64,000 nt of DNA from Candidatus Nitronauta litoralis (GTDB taxonomy: Bacteria > Nitrospinota > Nitrospinia > Nitrospinales > Nitrospinaceae), in NCBI GenBank assembly GCA_015698285.1, contig CP048685.1, positions 1,922,001 to 1,986,000 of the forward strand, in the 5' to 3' direction. How positions within the stretch are numbered: position 1 is the first letter of the stretch; each line of letters starts with the position of its first letter. Made by a program: the position numbers and the translations under genes. Positions 17,116-24,529 of this stretch are shown in pieces. The notes beneath the pieces were generated by a model. That model searched no databases. It was not told the origin of the DNA and saw only the letters and a program-made list of their open reading frames with translations.

Positions 17116-17982
17116 ATGAATCACCAAAAAATATTTAAAACAAATTCGGTCGTTCGTGACTTTTTTAGTGGAATCTTTTCACGGGGTCATCTGAGATTTT
17201 TAATGGTATTTTTTATTTCGTTCACTTTATCAAGCTGCGCCAAGACTCTGCTTCCTGAGGAAAGCAGGTTGCAGGGTAAAAACGCTCAGGTTTCATCGGA
17301 TCCATCCGAAGAAACAGTTGATGAGGAAGATTCTTTTGCCGAAGGATTCACCGCTGATTCCGGTCCGGATTCGCCAGGAATTATTGAAGAAGATATCGCC
17401 AGCGAATTTCCTCAACCATTTGCGGCCCGTGGAGATTTTTCCAAAGAAGGGAAACTAACCTCCTCTCACCCTTCCGGGAATCCATCTGCGGACCCTCTGT
17501 CTAGTAATCCATCTTCCGGTTTGAGTAAAAAGGATGAGGCTATGTTAGATCAGGAAGCGAGTAAATCTGAGGTGGCGGACTTATTTAACACCTCGCAATT
17601 TCCTGATAAGAAAAAACAAATCGCAAGGACCCTGCCTTTCAAGCCGACCCAGGATCTGGTTGATATCTTTTTTGAGTTTGACCAATATACTTTGAGCCGA
17701 GTGGCCCTTGATACATTAAGAAATAATGCTATGTGGCTGAAAGAACATCCTTCCACACGGGTTCAAATTGAAGGTCATTGTGACGAGCGGGGAACCAACA
17801 ACTACAATCTTGGGTTGGGGCAGCAGCGCGCTCTGGCGATCAAGAAATACCTGGTGTCGCTTGGAGTCGAACAGGAACGCCTTTACACGATGAGTTACGG
17901 AGAGGAGAAACCGTTTTGCTTTGAAAACGGTGAATCTTGCTGGAAGCTGAATCGTCGATCCCACTTTCGTATCGCTCCCTGA
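17116..17982 (+). CDS. Pal/OmpA-domain lipoprotein
   Basis: Outer-membrane lipoprotein anchoring to peptidoglycan. A long N-region and hydrophobic stretch end in the lipobox TLSSC with Cys41 as the likely lipidated residue. A Ser/Pro/Glu-rich spacer covers 42-175. The OmpA C-terminal domain covers about 178-288: FFEFDQYTLSRVALDTLRNNAMWL, VQIEGHCDERGTNNYNLGLGQQRA and RRSHFRIAP with the peptidoglycan-binding Asp/Arg pattern. The HCDERG motif is characteristic of Pal rather than other OmpA-domain proteins. The spacer is longer than in E. coli Pal. TolB/TolA genes are not adjacent. It may be co-transcribed with the preceding exported chelatase-like gene. Confidence 0.88.
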   Translation: MNHQKIFKTNSVVRDFFSGIFSRGHLRFLMVFFISFTLSSCAKTLLPEESRLQGKNAQVSSDPSEETVDEEDSFAEGFTADSGPDSPGIIEEDIASEFPQPFAARGDFSKEGKLTSSHPSGNPSADPLSSNPSSGLSKKDEAMLDQEASKSEVADLFNTSQFPDKKKQIARTLPFKPTQDLVDIFFEFDQYTLSRVALDTLRNNAMWLKEHPSTRVQIEGHCDERGTNNYNLGLGQQRALAIKKYLVSLGVEQERLYTMSYGEEKPFCFENGESCWKLNRRSHFRIAP

Positions 17983-18061
17983 TACCTGATTTCACCTCCG
18001 GCAAGACAAGTTCGCAGGATACAGGTACAATCAGAATCTATTTAGACCTGTCCTGTGAAAA

Positions 18062-19024
18062 ATGACTGACTCTCGCTTTTTAATTTCCTCCGATCAATTC
18101 GAACCGGCTTACATGGAGTTGTTTCGCTCGGGTGAGTTATACCGCCGCTCGCGCCAGGGTTTGCGCCATTTGGAGAAATGCCGGGTGTGCCCGCGCGACT
18201 GTGATGTTAATCGCTTGTCCAATGAATGGGCGCTCTGCAAAACAGGACGTTATGCCTGGGTCTCCAGTTATTTTCCCCACTTTGGGGAGGAAGGTTGTCT
18301 GAAGGGAGCAAATGGCAGCGGCACCATATTTTTTTCCATGTGCAATCTGAAATGCGTATTTTGCCAGAACTACGATATCAGCCAGCAGCAGGATGGTATG
18401 GAAGCCACGCCAGAGGTGCTGGCTAACATGATGATGGAGTTGCAGACCAAAGGCTGTCACAACATCAACTTCGTCACGCCGGAACACGTCGTGCCACAGA
18501 TTCTCGAAGCCCTGCCGATGGCGGTGCAGATGGGCCTGCGTCTGCCACTCGTGTACAACACCGGAGCATTCGACTCTATGGAAAGCTTGAAACTGATGGA
18601 GGGGGTGGTCGACATCTACATGCCGGACTTCAAATACTGGACGGCAGAGGATTCCGCGAAATACCTGAAGGCTACCCGCTACCCGCAAGTCGCGCGTGAG
18701 GTTGTCCGGGAAATGCACCGGCAGGTAGGGCCACTGACCTTTGATGAGAATGGTCTTGCCAAACGCGGTGTGCTGGTGCGGCACCTCGTCATGCCCGACT
18801 CCCTGGAGAACACAAAGTCCATCATGCAGTTTTTATCCGATGAATTATCGCCGGATACTTACGTCAATGTGATGGACCAGTACCGGCCTGCGGGGAAAGT
18901 CACCCCCGAGCGGTTTCCAACCCTGGCCCGCCGCACCACAAATGAGGAGCACGATCAAGCTGTGGAAATTACAAGGGAAGCCGGACTCACCCGCATCGAT
19001 CATTGCTCGGCGCAAGGCCAATAA
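18062..19024 (+). CDS. PflA-like radical SAM protein
   Basis: A 320-residue radical S-adenosylmethionine enzyme of the pyruvate-formate-lyase-activating-enzyme-like group (PflX/COG1313 type). The cluster motif CNLKCVFCQN (CxxxCxxC) is near residue 95-104, preceded by GSGTIFFSM. Upstream cysteines in CRVCPRDCDVNR near 40-50 suggest a second metal or cluster site, also usual for this group. NFVTPEHVVPQIL and VVDIYMPDFKYW follow. The substrate of the group is not established. No glycyl-radical enzyme gene is adjacent. It starts 80 bp after the Pal-like gene on the same strand. Confidence 0.85.
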   Translation: MTDSRFLISSDQFEPAYMELFRSGELYRRSRQGLRHLEKCRVCPRDCDVNRLSNEWALCKTGRYAWVSSYFPHFGEEGCLKGANGSGTIFFSMCNLKCVFCQNYDISQQQDGMEATPEVLANMMMELQTKGCHNINFVTPEHVVPQILEALPMAVQMGLRLPLVYNTGAFDSMESLKLMEGVVDIYMPDFKYWTAEDSAKYLKATRYPQVAREVVREMHRQVGPLTFDENGLAKRGVLVRHLVMPDSLENTKSIMQFLSDELSPDTYVNVMDQYRPAGKVTPERFPTLARRTTNEEHDQAVEITREAGLTRIDHCSAQGQ

Positions 19025-19502
19025 CCCCCTAACGGTAGGGCAGGAAATATTCCCCCTTATCGGAAGAGAGCTTTGCATAACCCAAAAAATTCAATTTAAC
19101 AGTGATCTTTTGATAGCCATTTATTTCCCTCCCCTTGAAAGGGGAGGGTATGGGAGGGGTCGTGTTTACAACCTCCCCTGTATCCCCTCCTTTTTTAAGG
19201 AGGGGATTTAAGAACGTAAATAGCCGCTCTTGAACAAATGAATCTGTCCACTTTATGTACTTATGCAAAGATCTTTTCTCCGAAGGGGGACGCGAAGCAG
19301 GGGGCTTGGACCCTTCGGCCTTGTTTAATAGAATTCGTCTTGAATTGAAAACTCTGCCCTGTAATATCGCAATATAAAAAAAGTCCGCTATTTACTTGCC
19401 TTACGTGCAAACTGGCAGGGGGTATTGCGTGGGGTATTTTAGTCACCAGGATCTGCCAGAAATACAAATCAGCTGATCGTTTAGAGGGAAGGCATTAAAA
19501 TT
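19025..19502. repeat. intergenic palindromic repeat cluster
   Basis: This 478-bp spacer has no credible gene. Two perfect hairpins stand out: 19127-19148 (CCCTCCCCTT, GA loop, AAGGGGAGGG) and 19184-19205 (CCCCTCCTT, TTTT loop, AAGGAGGGG). A third pairing between them covers about 19152-19178. Similar C-rich/G-rich palindromes occur as dispersed intergenic repeats in many bacteria. The phrase AGAGAGCTTTGC near 19065 recurs near 46809 in another spacer, so pieces of a repeat family are probably present. The radical SAM transcript may end here. Confidence 0.6.
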
Positions 19503-19877
19503 ATGTCATCAGGAAAAGAACAAATCCAGGTTTTGCTCAATGCCTTAAGACCTGTAGACCAGACTCTTGATGGTCTTATCACACGCATGGAGGACAGGTC
19601 TGCCGCTGAAGATTTTCAGCAATTAAAAGAATTTTCCAGGGCAATTAAAATTGCGTTGGCAGAGGCCATCAATGGTGGAGAAGGATTGCCTATGGAAATG
19701 GGGAATGTAACTCCATTGATCGACATGGCGGAAAATGTGGCTGATAGTATTGAAGCAAAAGATTTAGAAGGTGAAGCCATTATTCGTAGCTATAGAGAAG
19801 CAGAAAATGAATCAGCTACTGAAATGGAAAAATGTATACGGGCCGCAGAATTTATAAAAATTGTTCATTGCAACTAA
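19503..19877 (+). CDS. small helical protein of unknown function
   Basis: I do not recognise this 124-residue acidic protein. It is predicted almost wholly alpha-helical (IQVLLNALRPVDQTLDGLITRM, FQQLKEFSRAIKIALAEAINGG, ENVADSIEAKDLEGEAIIRSYREAENE). It has no signal peptide or membrane segment. One Cys near residue 112 and a C-terminal Cys are the only cysteines. An AGGGAAGG purine-rich site precedes the ATG. It lies just upstream of the tandem fibre-like genes but has a separate promoter region after it, so a functional link is not shown. Confidence 0.65.
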   Translation: MSSGKEQIQVLLNALRPVDQTLDGLITRMEDRSAAEDFQQLKEFSRAIKIALAEAINGGEGLPMEMGNVTPLIDMAENVADSIEAKDLEGEAIIRSYREAENESATEMEKCIRAAEFIKIVHCN

Positions 19878-19931
19878 AGTAAGTTGAAAAATTCAGGATA
19901 CTAAACGGCCAGGCAAAGGTTGGCTCCCCCC

Positions 19932-20214
19932 TTCCGTATCTCTCTTCCTCCTCCTCCAAATCCGAACAGTTGATTGACATAATTTTTTCTGAGCGGATAA
20001 TCTTCCGTAATCTTTGGGGGAGATTACTTTTTGCAGGCGTCTGAGCGTGATAGCTCTGACTGCCGCGCCAATATTGGGAGAGGTCCACAATGAAAAAATT
20101 TCTACGCGAAGGTGCTGTTCTGTTATTAGCACTCTCGTTTTCAATGCCCGCACAGGCACAAACGGTTGAAGAACGATTAACAGCATTGGAAACATCGATG
20201 GCGAATGTAGAGTT
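19932..20214 (+). repeat. promoter, leader and signal-peptide duplication, copy 1
   Basis: This 283-bp segment is identical, base for base by my reading, to 21556-21838. It spans the promoter, the 5' leader and the first ~42 codons of the fibre-like gene. The downstream coding sequence then diverges, which suggests a recent duplication or gene conversion limited to the 5' end. Confidence 0.9.
19974..20027 (+). promoter_or_regulatory. promoter and leader hairpin of the first fibre-like gene
   Basis: TTGACA at 19974-19979, a 16-nt spacer and GATAAT at 19996-20001 form a strong promoter. Just downstream of the expected start, GTAATCT (20007-20013) pairs with AGATTAC (20021-20027), placing a hairpin at the very 5' end of the mRNA. 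Such a stem could protect the message. GGAGAGG precedes the ATG at 20090. Confidence 0.65.
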
Positions 20215-21451
20215 ACTGTCGACCCAGTTGTTTCAACTGTTTTCTGCCCTGCAGCCGGACATCGTTGCCATCTTAAATGCCCTGGCAACACAGCAGGGTG
20301 AAGTGGCGACCCTGCAAGCAGCGGTGACTGCTTTGCAATCTCAGGACACAACGCACAGCAATGACATCACGGCTCTGCAGGCCAGTCAATCGATACAGGA
20401 TACCGATATCACGACACTGCAAACGGATGTCGGTTCTCTGCAAACTAATGATGCAGCTCAGGACACGACAATTTCCGGATTGACCACGGATGTGGGTGAC
20501 CTTCAAACCCGCTTCAAAGGGGTCACTCGCTCTAAAGATACTTTGTTGTTTACCGACATGAACCTTCAAGTGGTCTCTGGTTCGGGAAAAACAGACGGTG
20601 CCGTGAATGGTCGAGGAAATGTCATCATAGGCTACAACGAAGACATCTTCCCGTTTCTTGGGGGTGGATTGCCAGCCAGCGACAAAACCGGTTCGCATAA
20701 TTTGATCGTTGGCCAGGGGGTGAATTACTCCAGCTTTGGCGCGCTTGTAGCCGGATTGAATAACGTATCTAGCGCCGAATACGCTTCCGTCACCGGCGGG
20801 GAGCGCAACCAGGCCACTGCTGATTTTTCCAGTATAGTCGGAGGATCGTTAAACGAGGCCACAGGCACACATTCGAATGTCAGCGGAGGCAATCGCAACA
20901 TTGCTTCCCATATTTTCAGTAGTGTCAGCGGTGGACTCCGCAACCTGGCCTCAGGTCAGTATTCTTCGGTCACTGCTGGTCAACTCAATGTCGCTTCTGG
21001 CAACTTTTCTGCAATCAATGGTGGATTGAGAAACAGTGCCTCCGGAAATAGCTCTAGTGCAAGCGGAGGTCAGGATAACAGAGCGTTCGGTTTTTATACC
21101 AGCGTGAGCGGGGGTATTGATAACCTGGCAAGCGGTGACAATTCAGTTGTAGCGGGTGGAAGTCTCAACGTAGCATCTGGATTAAATTCGAGTATAACGG
21201 GTGGCGGAAGCAACCTTGCTTCCAGTGAAGGAGCAAGCGTAACCGGAGGCCATAACAATGAGGCAAACACTGAGGCCTATGCCAGTGTAAACGGAGGATT
21301 CAATAATACAGCGTCTGGTTTAAACTCTGCGGTCAATGGTGGCCGAGAAAACCTGGCCATAGGAGAAAGCTCTACTGTGGGAGGTGGCTCTCAGCGGACC
21401 ACATTTGGGCTGGTAGACTGGCGCGCTGGAGGTTTATTTGAAGGTTTTTAA
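20090..21451 (+). CDS. exported fibre-like protein with coiled coil and 15-residue SVSGG-type repeats (copy A)
   Basis: A 453-residue protein with a signal peptide cleaved near residue 23 (after PAQA). Residues 24-135 are a coiled-coil-type stretch rich in LQ, T and D (DITTLQTDVGSLQ). A globular module of about 140-235 carries MNLQVVSGSG, IIGYNEDIFPF, SDKTGSHNLIVGQG and YSSFGALVAGLNN. The rest is about thirteen 15-residue units of the form SxVSGGxxNxASGxx, like the left-handed parallel beta-roll head repeats of trimeric adhesins (YadA/Hep_Hag type). No YadA translocator barrel or other anchor is visible at the C-terminus, so it is probably secreted or held by a partner. It has its own promoter and terminator. 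Surface or stalk function is inference. Confidence 0.75.
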   Translation: MKKFLREGAVLLLALSFSMPAQAQTVEERLTALETSMANVELLSTQLFQLFSALQPDIVAILNALATQQGEVATLQAAVTALQSQDTTHSNDITALQASQSIQDTDITTLQTDVGSLQTNDAAQDTTISGLTTDVGDLQTRFKGVTRSKDTLLFTDMNLQVVSGSGKTDGAVNGRGNVIIGYNEDIFPFLGGGLPASDKTGSHNLIVGQGVNYSSFGALVAGLNNVSSAEYASVTGGERNQATADFSSIVGGSLNEATGTHSNVSGGNRNIASHIFSSVSGGLRNLASGQYSSVTAGQLNVASGNFSAINGGLRNSASGNSSSASGGQDNRAFGFYTSVSGGIDNLASGDNSVVAGGSLNVASGLNSSITGGGSNLASSEGASVTGGHNNEANTEAYASVNGGFNNTASGLNSAVNGGRENLAIGESSTVGGGSQRTTFGLVDWRAGGLFEGF

Positions 21452-21482
21452 AGCTACAACAAATTTTTTAGAATTATTTCAA

Positions 21483-21519
21483 GGGAAGGCGTTTCGTGCG
21501 CCTTCCCCTTTTTTTTATT
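21483..21519 (+). terminator. intrinsic terminator of the first fibre-like gene
   Basis: A 9-bp perfect stem (GGGAAGGCG and CGCCTTCCC, loop TTTCGTG) is followed by CTTTTTTTTTATTT. The same stem and loop reappear at 24284-24308 after the second gene. Confidence 0.9.
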
Positions 21520-21555
21520 TACACTATATTTCATTGTGTTGATTTGTTCTACCCT

Positions 21556-21838
21556 TTCCGTATCTCTCTTCCTCCTCCTCCAAATCCGAACAGTTGATTG
21601 ACATAATTTTTTCTGAGCGGATAATCTTCCGTAATCTTTGGGGGAGATTACTTTTTGCAGGCGTCTGAGCGTGATAGCTCTGACTGCCGCGCCAATATTG
21701 GGAGAGGTCCACAATGAAAAAATTTCTACGCGAAGGTGCTGTTCTGTTATTAGCACTCTCGTTTTCAATGCCCGCACAGGCACAAACGGTTGAAGAACGA
21801 TTAACAGCATTGGAAACATCGATGGCGAATGTAGAGTT
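21556..21838 (+). repeat. promoter, leader and signal-peptide duplication, copy 2
   Basis: Identical to 19932-20214 at an offset of 1624 bp. The first difference downstream is within codon 42 or so of the gene, after which substitutions become frequent. Confidence 0.9.
21598..21651 (+). promoter_or_regulatory. promoter and leader hairpin of the second fibre-like gene
   Basis: TTGACA (21598-21603), 16-nt spacer, GATAAT (21620-21625) and the same GTAATCT/AGATTAC hairpin as copy A. The two genes should therefore respond alike. Confidence 0.65.
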
Positions 21839-24185
21839 GCTGTCGACGCAGTTGTTTCAACTGTTTTCGGCCCTGCAGCCGGATATTGTCACCATAATCA
21901 ATGCCCTGGCAACACAACAGGGTGAAGTTGCTGCGCTTCAAGCCTCTGTGACAGGCTTACAATCCGATGTGAGTGCTTTGCAGACAGGGCAAACGGCGTT
22001 GCAAACAAGCCAGGGGACGCAGGACACGGCGATCACCGCGTTGCAAACTTCTGATGGCACACAAAATACCAGCATCAGCGCACTGCAAGCCAACGATACA
22101 ACACAGGACAGCATTATCACCACACTGCAATCGAGTCAGACAACACAGGATACGAACATCGCCACCAACACCGCCGATATCACCATTAATGCGAATGACA
22201 TTGCGGCGATCGTGGTGCCGGATATCTCCGGCCTGACCACGGATGTGACTGAACTGCAGACCCGTTTCACGGATGTGACACGAGATACGGATGCCAACGG
22301 CAATGACCGGTTGCTGTTAACCGGCATGAACCTGCAGGTGGTCTCCGGTTCCGGAGCAACGGACACCCTTATAACCAATGGCCTCGGCAATTTGATTGTC
22401 GGTTATAACGAAGACATAACCGGGAGTGGGCCGCCGGCCCCGCCGCCCCCATTTAGCGATAAAACCGGTTCACACAATCTTGTGGTGGGCAAAGGACTGA
22501 ACTATTCCAGTTTTGGCGGTATTGTTGCGGGACACAACAACGTTATAGGGGGGCATTATGCCTCCGTAACAGGAGGGCAGGCAAACCAGGCCCTGGGAGA
22601 CTGGTCCAGTGTGAGCGGAGGAAGTCAAAACACGACCGTTTTCGGCCTTGGAAACTTTTCCAGTGTGAGCGGTGGATTTAATAACCTGGCCTCTGGAATT
22701 CATTCCAGTGTCAGTGGTGGATTTGATAACGCGACCTCTGGAAGCTTTTCCAGTGTGAGTGGTGGAAGTGAAAACACGGCCTCTGGAATTGTTTCCAGTG
22801 TGAGCGGTGGACGTAATAACACGGCCTCTGGACATTGGTCCAGTGTGAGTGGTGGAAGTGGTAACGAGGCCTCTGGTGATAGATCCAGTGTCAGCGGTGG
22901 AGAAAGTAACGAGGCCTCTGATAATAATTCCAGTGTGAGCGGTGGTTTGGAAAACACGGCCTCTGGTGATAGATCCAGTGTGAGCGGTGGACGTAATAAC
23001 CTGGCCTCTGGAAATTGGTCCAGTGTGAGTGGTGGTTCTTATAACACGGCCTCTGGTCATAGATCCAGTGTGAGCGCTGGATGGACTAACACGGCCTCTG
23101 GATTTGAATCCAGTGTGAGTGGTGGACATAACAACGAGGCCTCTGGAGTAGAATCCAGTGTGAGTGGTGGAGTAGATAACACGGCCTCTGGGAGAACTTC
23201 CAGTGTCAGCGGTGGATGGCAAAACTCGGCCTCTGGAGTAGAATCCAGTGTGAGCGGTGGATTAAGAAACGAGGCCTCTGATGGTAATTCCAGTGTGAGC
23301 GGTGGAGTAGATAACACGGCCTCTGGTTTTATTTCCAGTGTGAGTGGTGGAGTAGATAACACGGCCTCTGGAATTCGTTCCAGTGTGAGTGGTGGAAGTG
23401 GTAACGAGGCCTCTGGAGGAGAATCCAGTGTGAGTGGGGGTCAGGACCTGAGCGCAGTTGGCCTAAATGACTGGCAAGGGGGAAGTTTAATTGCAGATGT
23501 TGCCGAGCTGCAAACCCGATTCACCGGTGTTTCGCGCAGCGGTGATGTGTTGCTGTTCGATAGTATGAACCTGCAGGTGGTGTCCGGCTCAGGAACAACG
23601 GACGGTGCTGTAAACGGTCGTGGAAATATCATCATCGGTTACGATGAAACCATCTTTCCGTTTCTGGGAGGCGGACTGCCTGCCAGCGATAAAACCGGCT
23701 CGCATAACCTGGTTGTCGGCAAGGGGTTGAACTATGCAAGCTTCGGCGGGATTGTTGCCGGACTCGACAATGTTTCCGGAGCAGAATACGCCTCGGTCAC
23801 GGGCGGTGAACGCAATCGGGCGACAGGCAATTTCTCCAGTATTTCAGGAGGTCAGTTTAACGAAGCCATGGGTGTCAACTCCAGCGTCAGTGGAGGTGGG
23901 GCCAACATCGCTTCCGGGTCCCGCTCCAGTGTCAGTGGTGGGAATGGAAACGAAGCTTCCGGTATCATGGCCAACGTCAGTGGTGGTGTCGGAAACACAG
24001 CTTCCAACTCGGTTTCCAGCGTCAGTGGTGGTGGCGGAAACACCGCTTCCGGAGTCAGTTCCAGCGTCAGTGGTGGGTTTCAAAACGAAGCTTCTGGACT
24101 TTATTCCAGCGTCGGTGGTGGATCCAGCCGGTCTGCAGTGGGGAACAACAACTGGGCTGCGGGCAGTCTGCTTGAACTGAATTGA
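21714..24185 (+). CDS. exported fibre-like protein with two modules and an expanded 15-residue repeat array (copy B)
   Basis: An 823-residue paralogue of the gene at 20090 with an identical signal peptide. Order: coiled-coil-like LQTxDTxI stretch (24-180), first globular module (about 185-285, with PPAPPPPFSDKTGSHNLVVG), a block of seventeen near-identical 15-residue SVSGG units (about 317-571), a second coiled/globular module (about 585-690) closely resembling that of copy A, and about seven more divergent units to the end. It reads like an internal fusion of two copy-A-type genes. No beta-barrel anchor or sortase motif is seen. Predicted beta-roll fibre outside the cell. Codon use in the central block is strikingly uniform, indicating recent expansion. 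Confidence 0.75.
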   Translation: MKKFLREGAVLLLALSFSMPAQAQTVEERLTALETSMANVELLSTQLFQLFSALQPDIVTIINALATQQGEVAALQASVTGLQSDVSALQTGQTALQTSQGTQDTAITALQTSDGTQNTSISALQANDTTQDSIITTLQSSQTTQDTNIATNTADITINANDIAAIVVPDISGLTTDVTELQTRFTDVTRDTDANGNDRLLLTGMNLQVVSGSGATDTLITNGLGNLIVGYNEDITGSGPPAPPPPFSDKTGSHNLVVGKGLNYSSFGGIVAGHNNVIGGHYASVTGGQANQALGDWSSVSGGSQNTTVFGLGNFSSVSGGFNNLASGIHSSVSGGFDNATSGSFSSVSGGSENTASGIVSSVSGGRNNTASGHWSSVSGGSGNEASGDRSSVSGGESNEASDNNSSVSGGLENTASGDRSSVSGGRNNLASGNWSSVSGGSYNTASGHRSSVSAGWTNTASGFESSVSGGHNNEASGVESSVSGGVDNTASGRTSSVSGGWQNSASGVESSVSGGLRNEASDGNSSVSGGVDNTASGFISSVSGGVDNTASGIRSSVSGGSGNEASGGESSVSGGQDLSAVGLNDWQGGSLIADVAELQTRFTGVSRSGDVLLFDSMNLQVVSGSGTTDGAVNGRGNIIIGYDETIFPFLGGGLPASDKTGSHNLVVGKGLNYASFGGIVAGLDNVSGAEYASVTGGERNRATGNFSSISGGQFNEAMGVNSSVSGGGANIASGSRSSVSGGNGNEASGIMANVSGGVGNTASNSVSSVSGGGGNTASGVSSSVSGGFQNEASGLYSSVGGGSSRSAVGNNNWAAGSLLELN
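22662..23426 (+). repeat. in-frame 45-bp tandem repeat array, 17 units
   Basis: Seventeen consecutive 45-bp units encode SVSGGxxNxASGxxS. The AGTGTGAGYGGTGGA and RCGGCCTCTGG parts are nearly invariant, while codons 7-8 and the last two or three codons of each unit vary. Units with NEAS and NTAS or NLAS alternate irregularly. Loss or gain of whole units would keep the frame. A long antisense open frame (22470-23222) is a by-product of this periodicity. Confidence 0.95.
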
Positions 24186-24523
24186 TATTGCTCTGGCTCC
24201 GGTCCGGCACCCCGCCGGGCCGGCAGCTTGTTTGAAACCCGGTAACTCGCAAACAATATTTCAGCCGTAAAACATCCCAACCGGGGAAGGCGTTTCGTGC
24301 GCCTTCCCTGTTTTACTTGGTAATTAAGAGCTGCTATTCGCGCTCTTAATGCAGACGGCTAACGAAAAATAGAAAACACTTTGCCCAGCGCGCAGAAAAT
24401 TTTATTTGCTCGCGCAGGGCCAGCCCGTCAGCACCAACGCGAGTGGGTGGTTAAGAAAATTGTATTAAGAAGCCAGTTGTAACGCCCGAACGGTTGCCCG
24501 TTAGCCCTCACGCCAGTGGGTGG
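24186..24523. other. intergenic region with terminator, inverted repeat and two 34-bp direct repeats
   Basis: No gene. It holds the copy-B terminator, then an 8-bp inverted repeat TTAAGAGC/GCTCTTAA at about 24326-24350. Two related 34-bp units follow at 24423-24456 and 24496-24529, both containing AGTGGGTGG; the second runs into the end of the AsmA-like gene. On the minus strand these could be part of the AsmA 3' region. Confidence 0.55.
24284..24315 (+). terminator. intrinsic terminator of the second fibre-like gene
   Basis: Same GGGAAGGCG/CGCCTTCCC stem and TTTCGTG loop as after copy A, followed by TGTTTTACTT, a weaker U-tract. Confidence 0.8.
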
Positions 24524-24529
24524 CTAGAA
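24423..24529. repeat. pair of 34-bp imperfect direct repeats
   Basis: Units at 24423-24456 and 24496-24529 start GCCCGTYAGC and share GTGGGTGG near their end, 73 bp apart. The second overlaps the last codons and stop of the AsmA-like gene. Confidence 0.5.

Noticed and set aside
18137-18784. 215-residue minus-strand frame opposite the radical SAM gene
   Set aside because: His-rich antisense translation of a conserved enzyme gene; no start signals.
19127-19205. Consecutive hairpins considered as a CRISPR or attC-like array
   Set aside because: Units are palindromes of different sequence without regular spacers, and no cas or integron integrase gene is near.
22470-23222. 250-residue minus-strand open frame with TSTTHTGxxSRGRV repeats
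   Set aside because: It is the antisense reading of the 45-bp coding repeats; periodic DNA keeps it open. It has no ribosome site and the sense protein explains the sequence.
24322-24350. Inverted repeat TTAAGAGC/GCTCTTAA as a second terminator
   Set aside because: No U-run follows on either strand; kept only as part of the spacer description.
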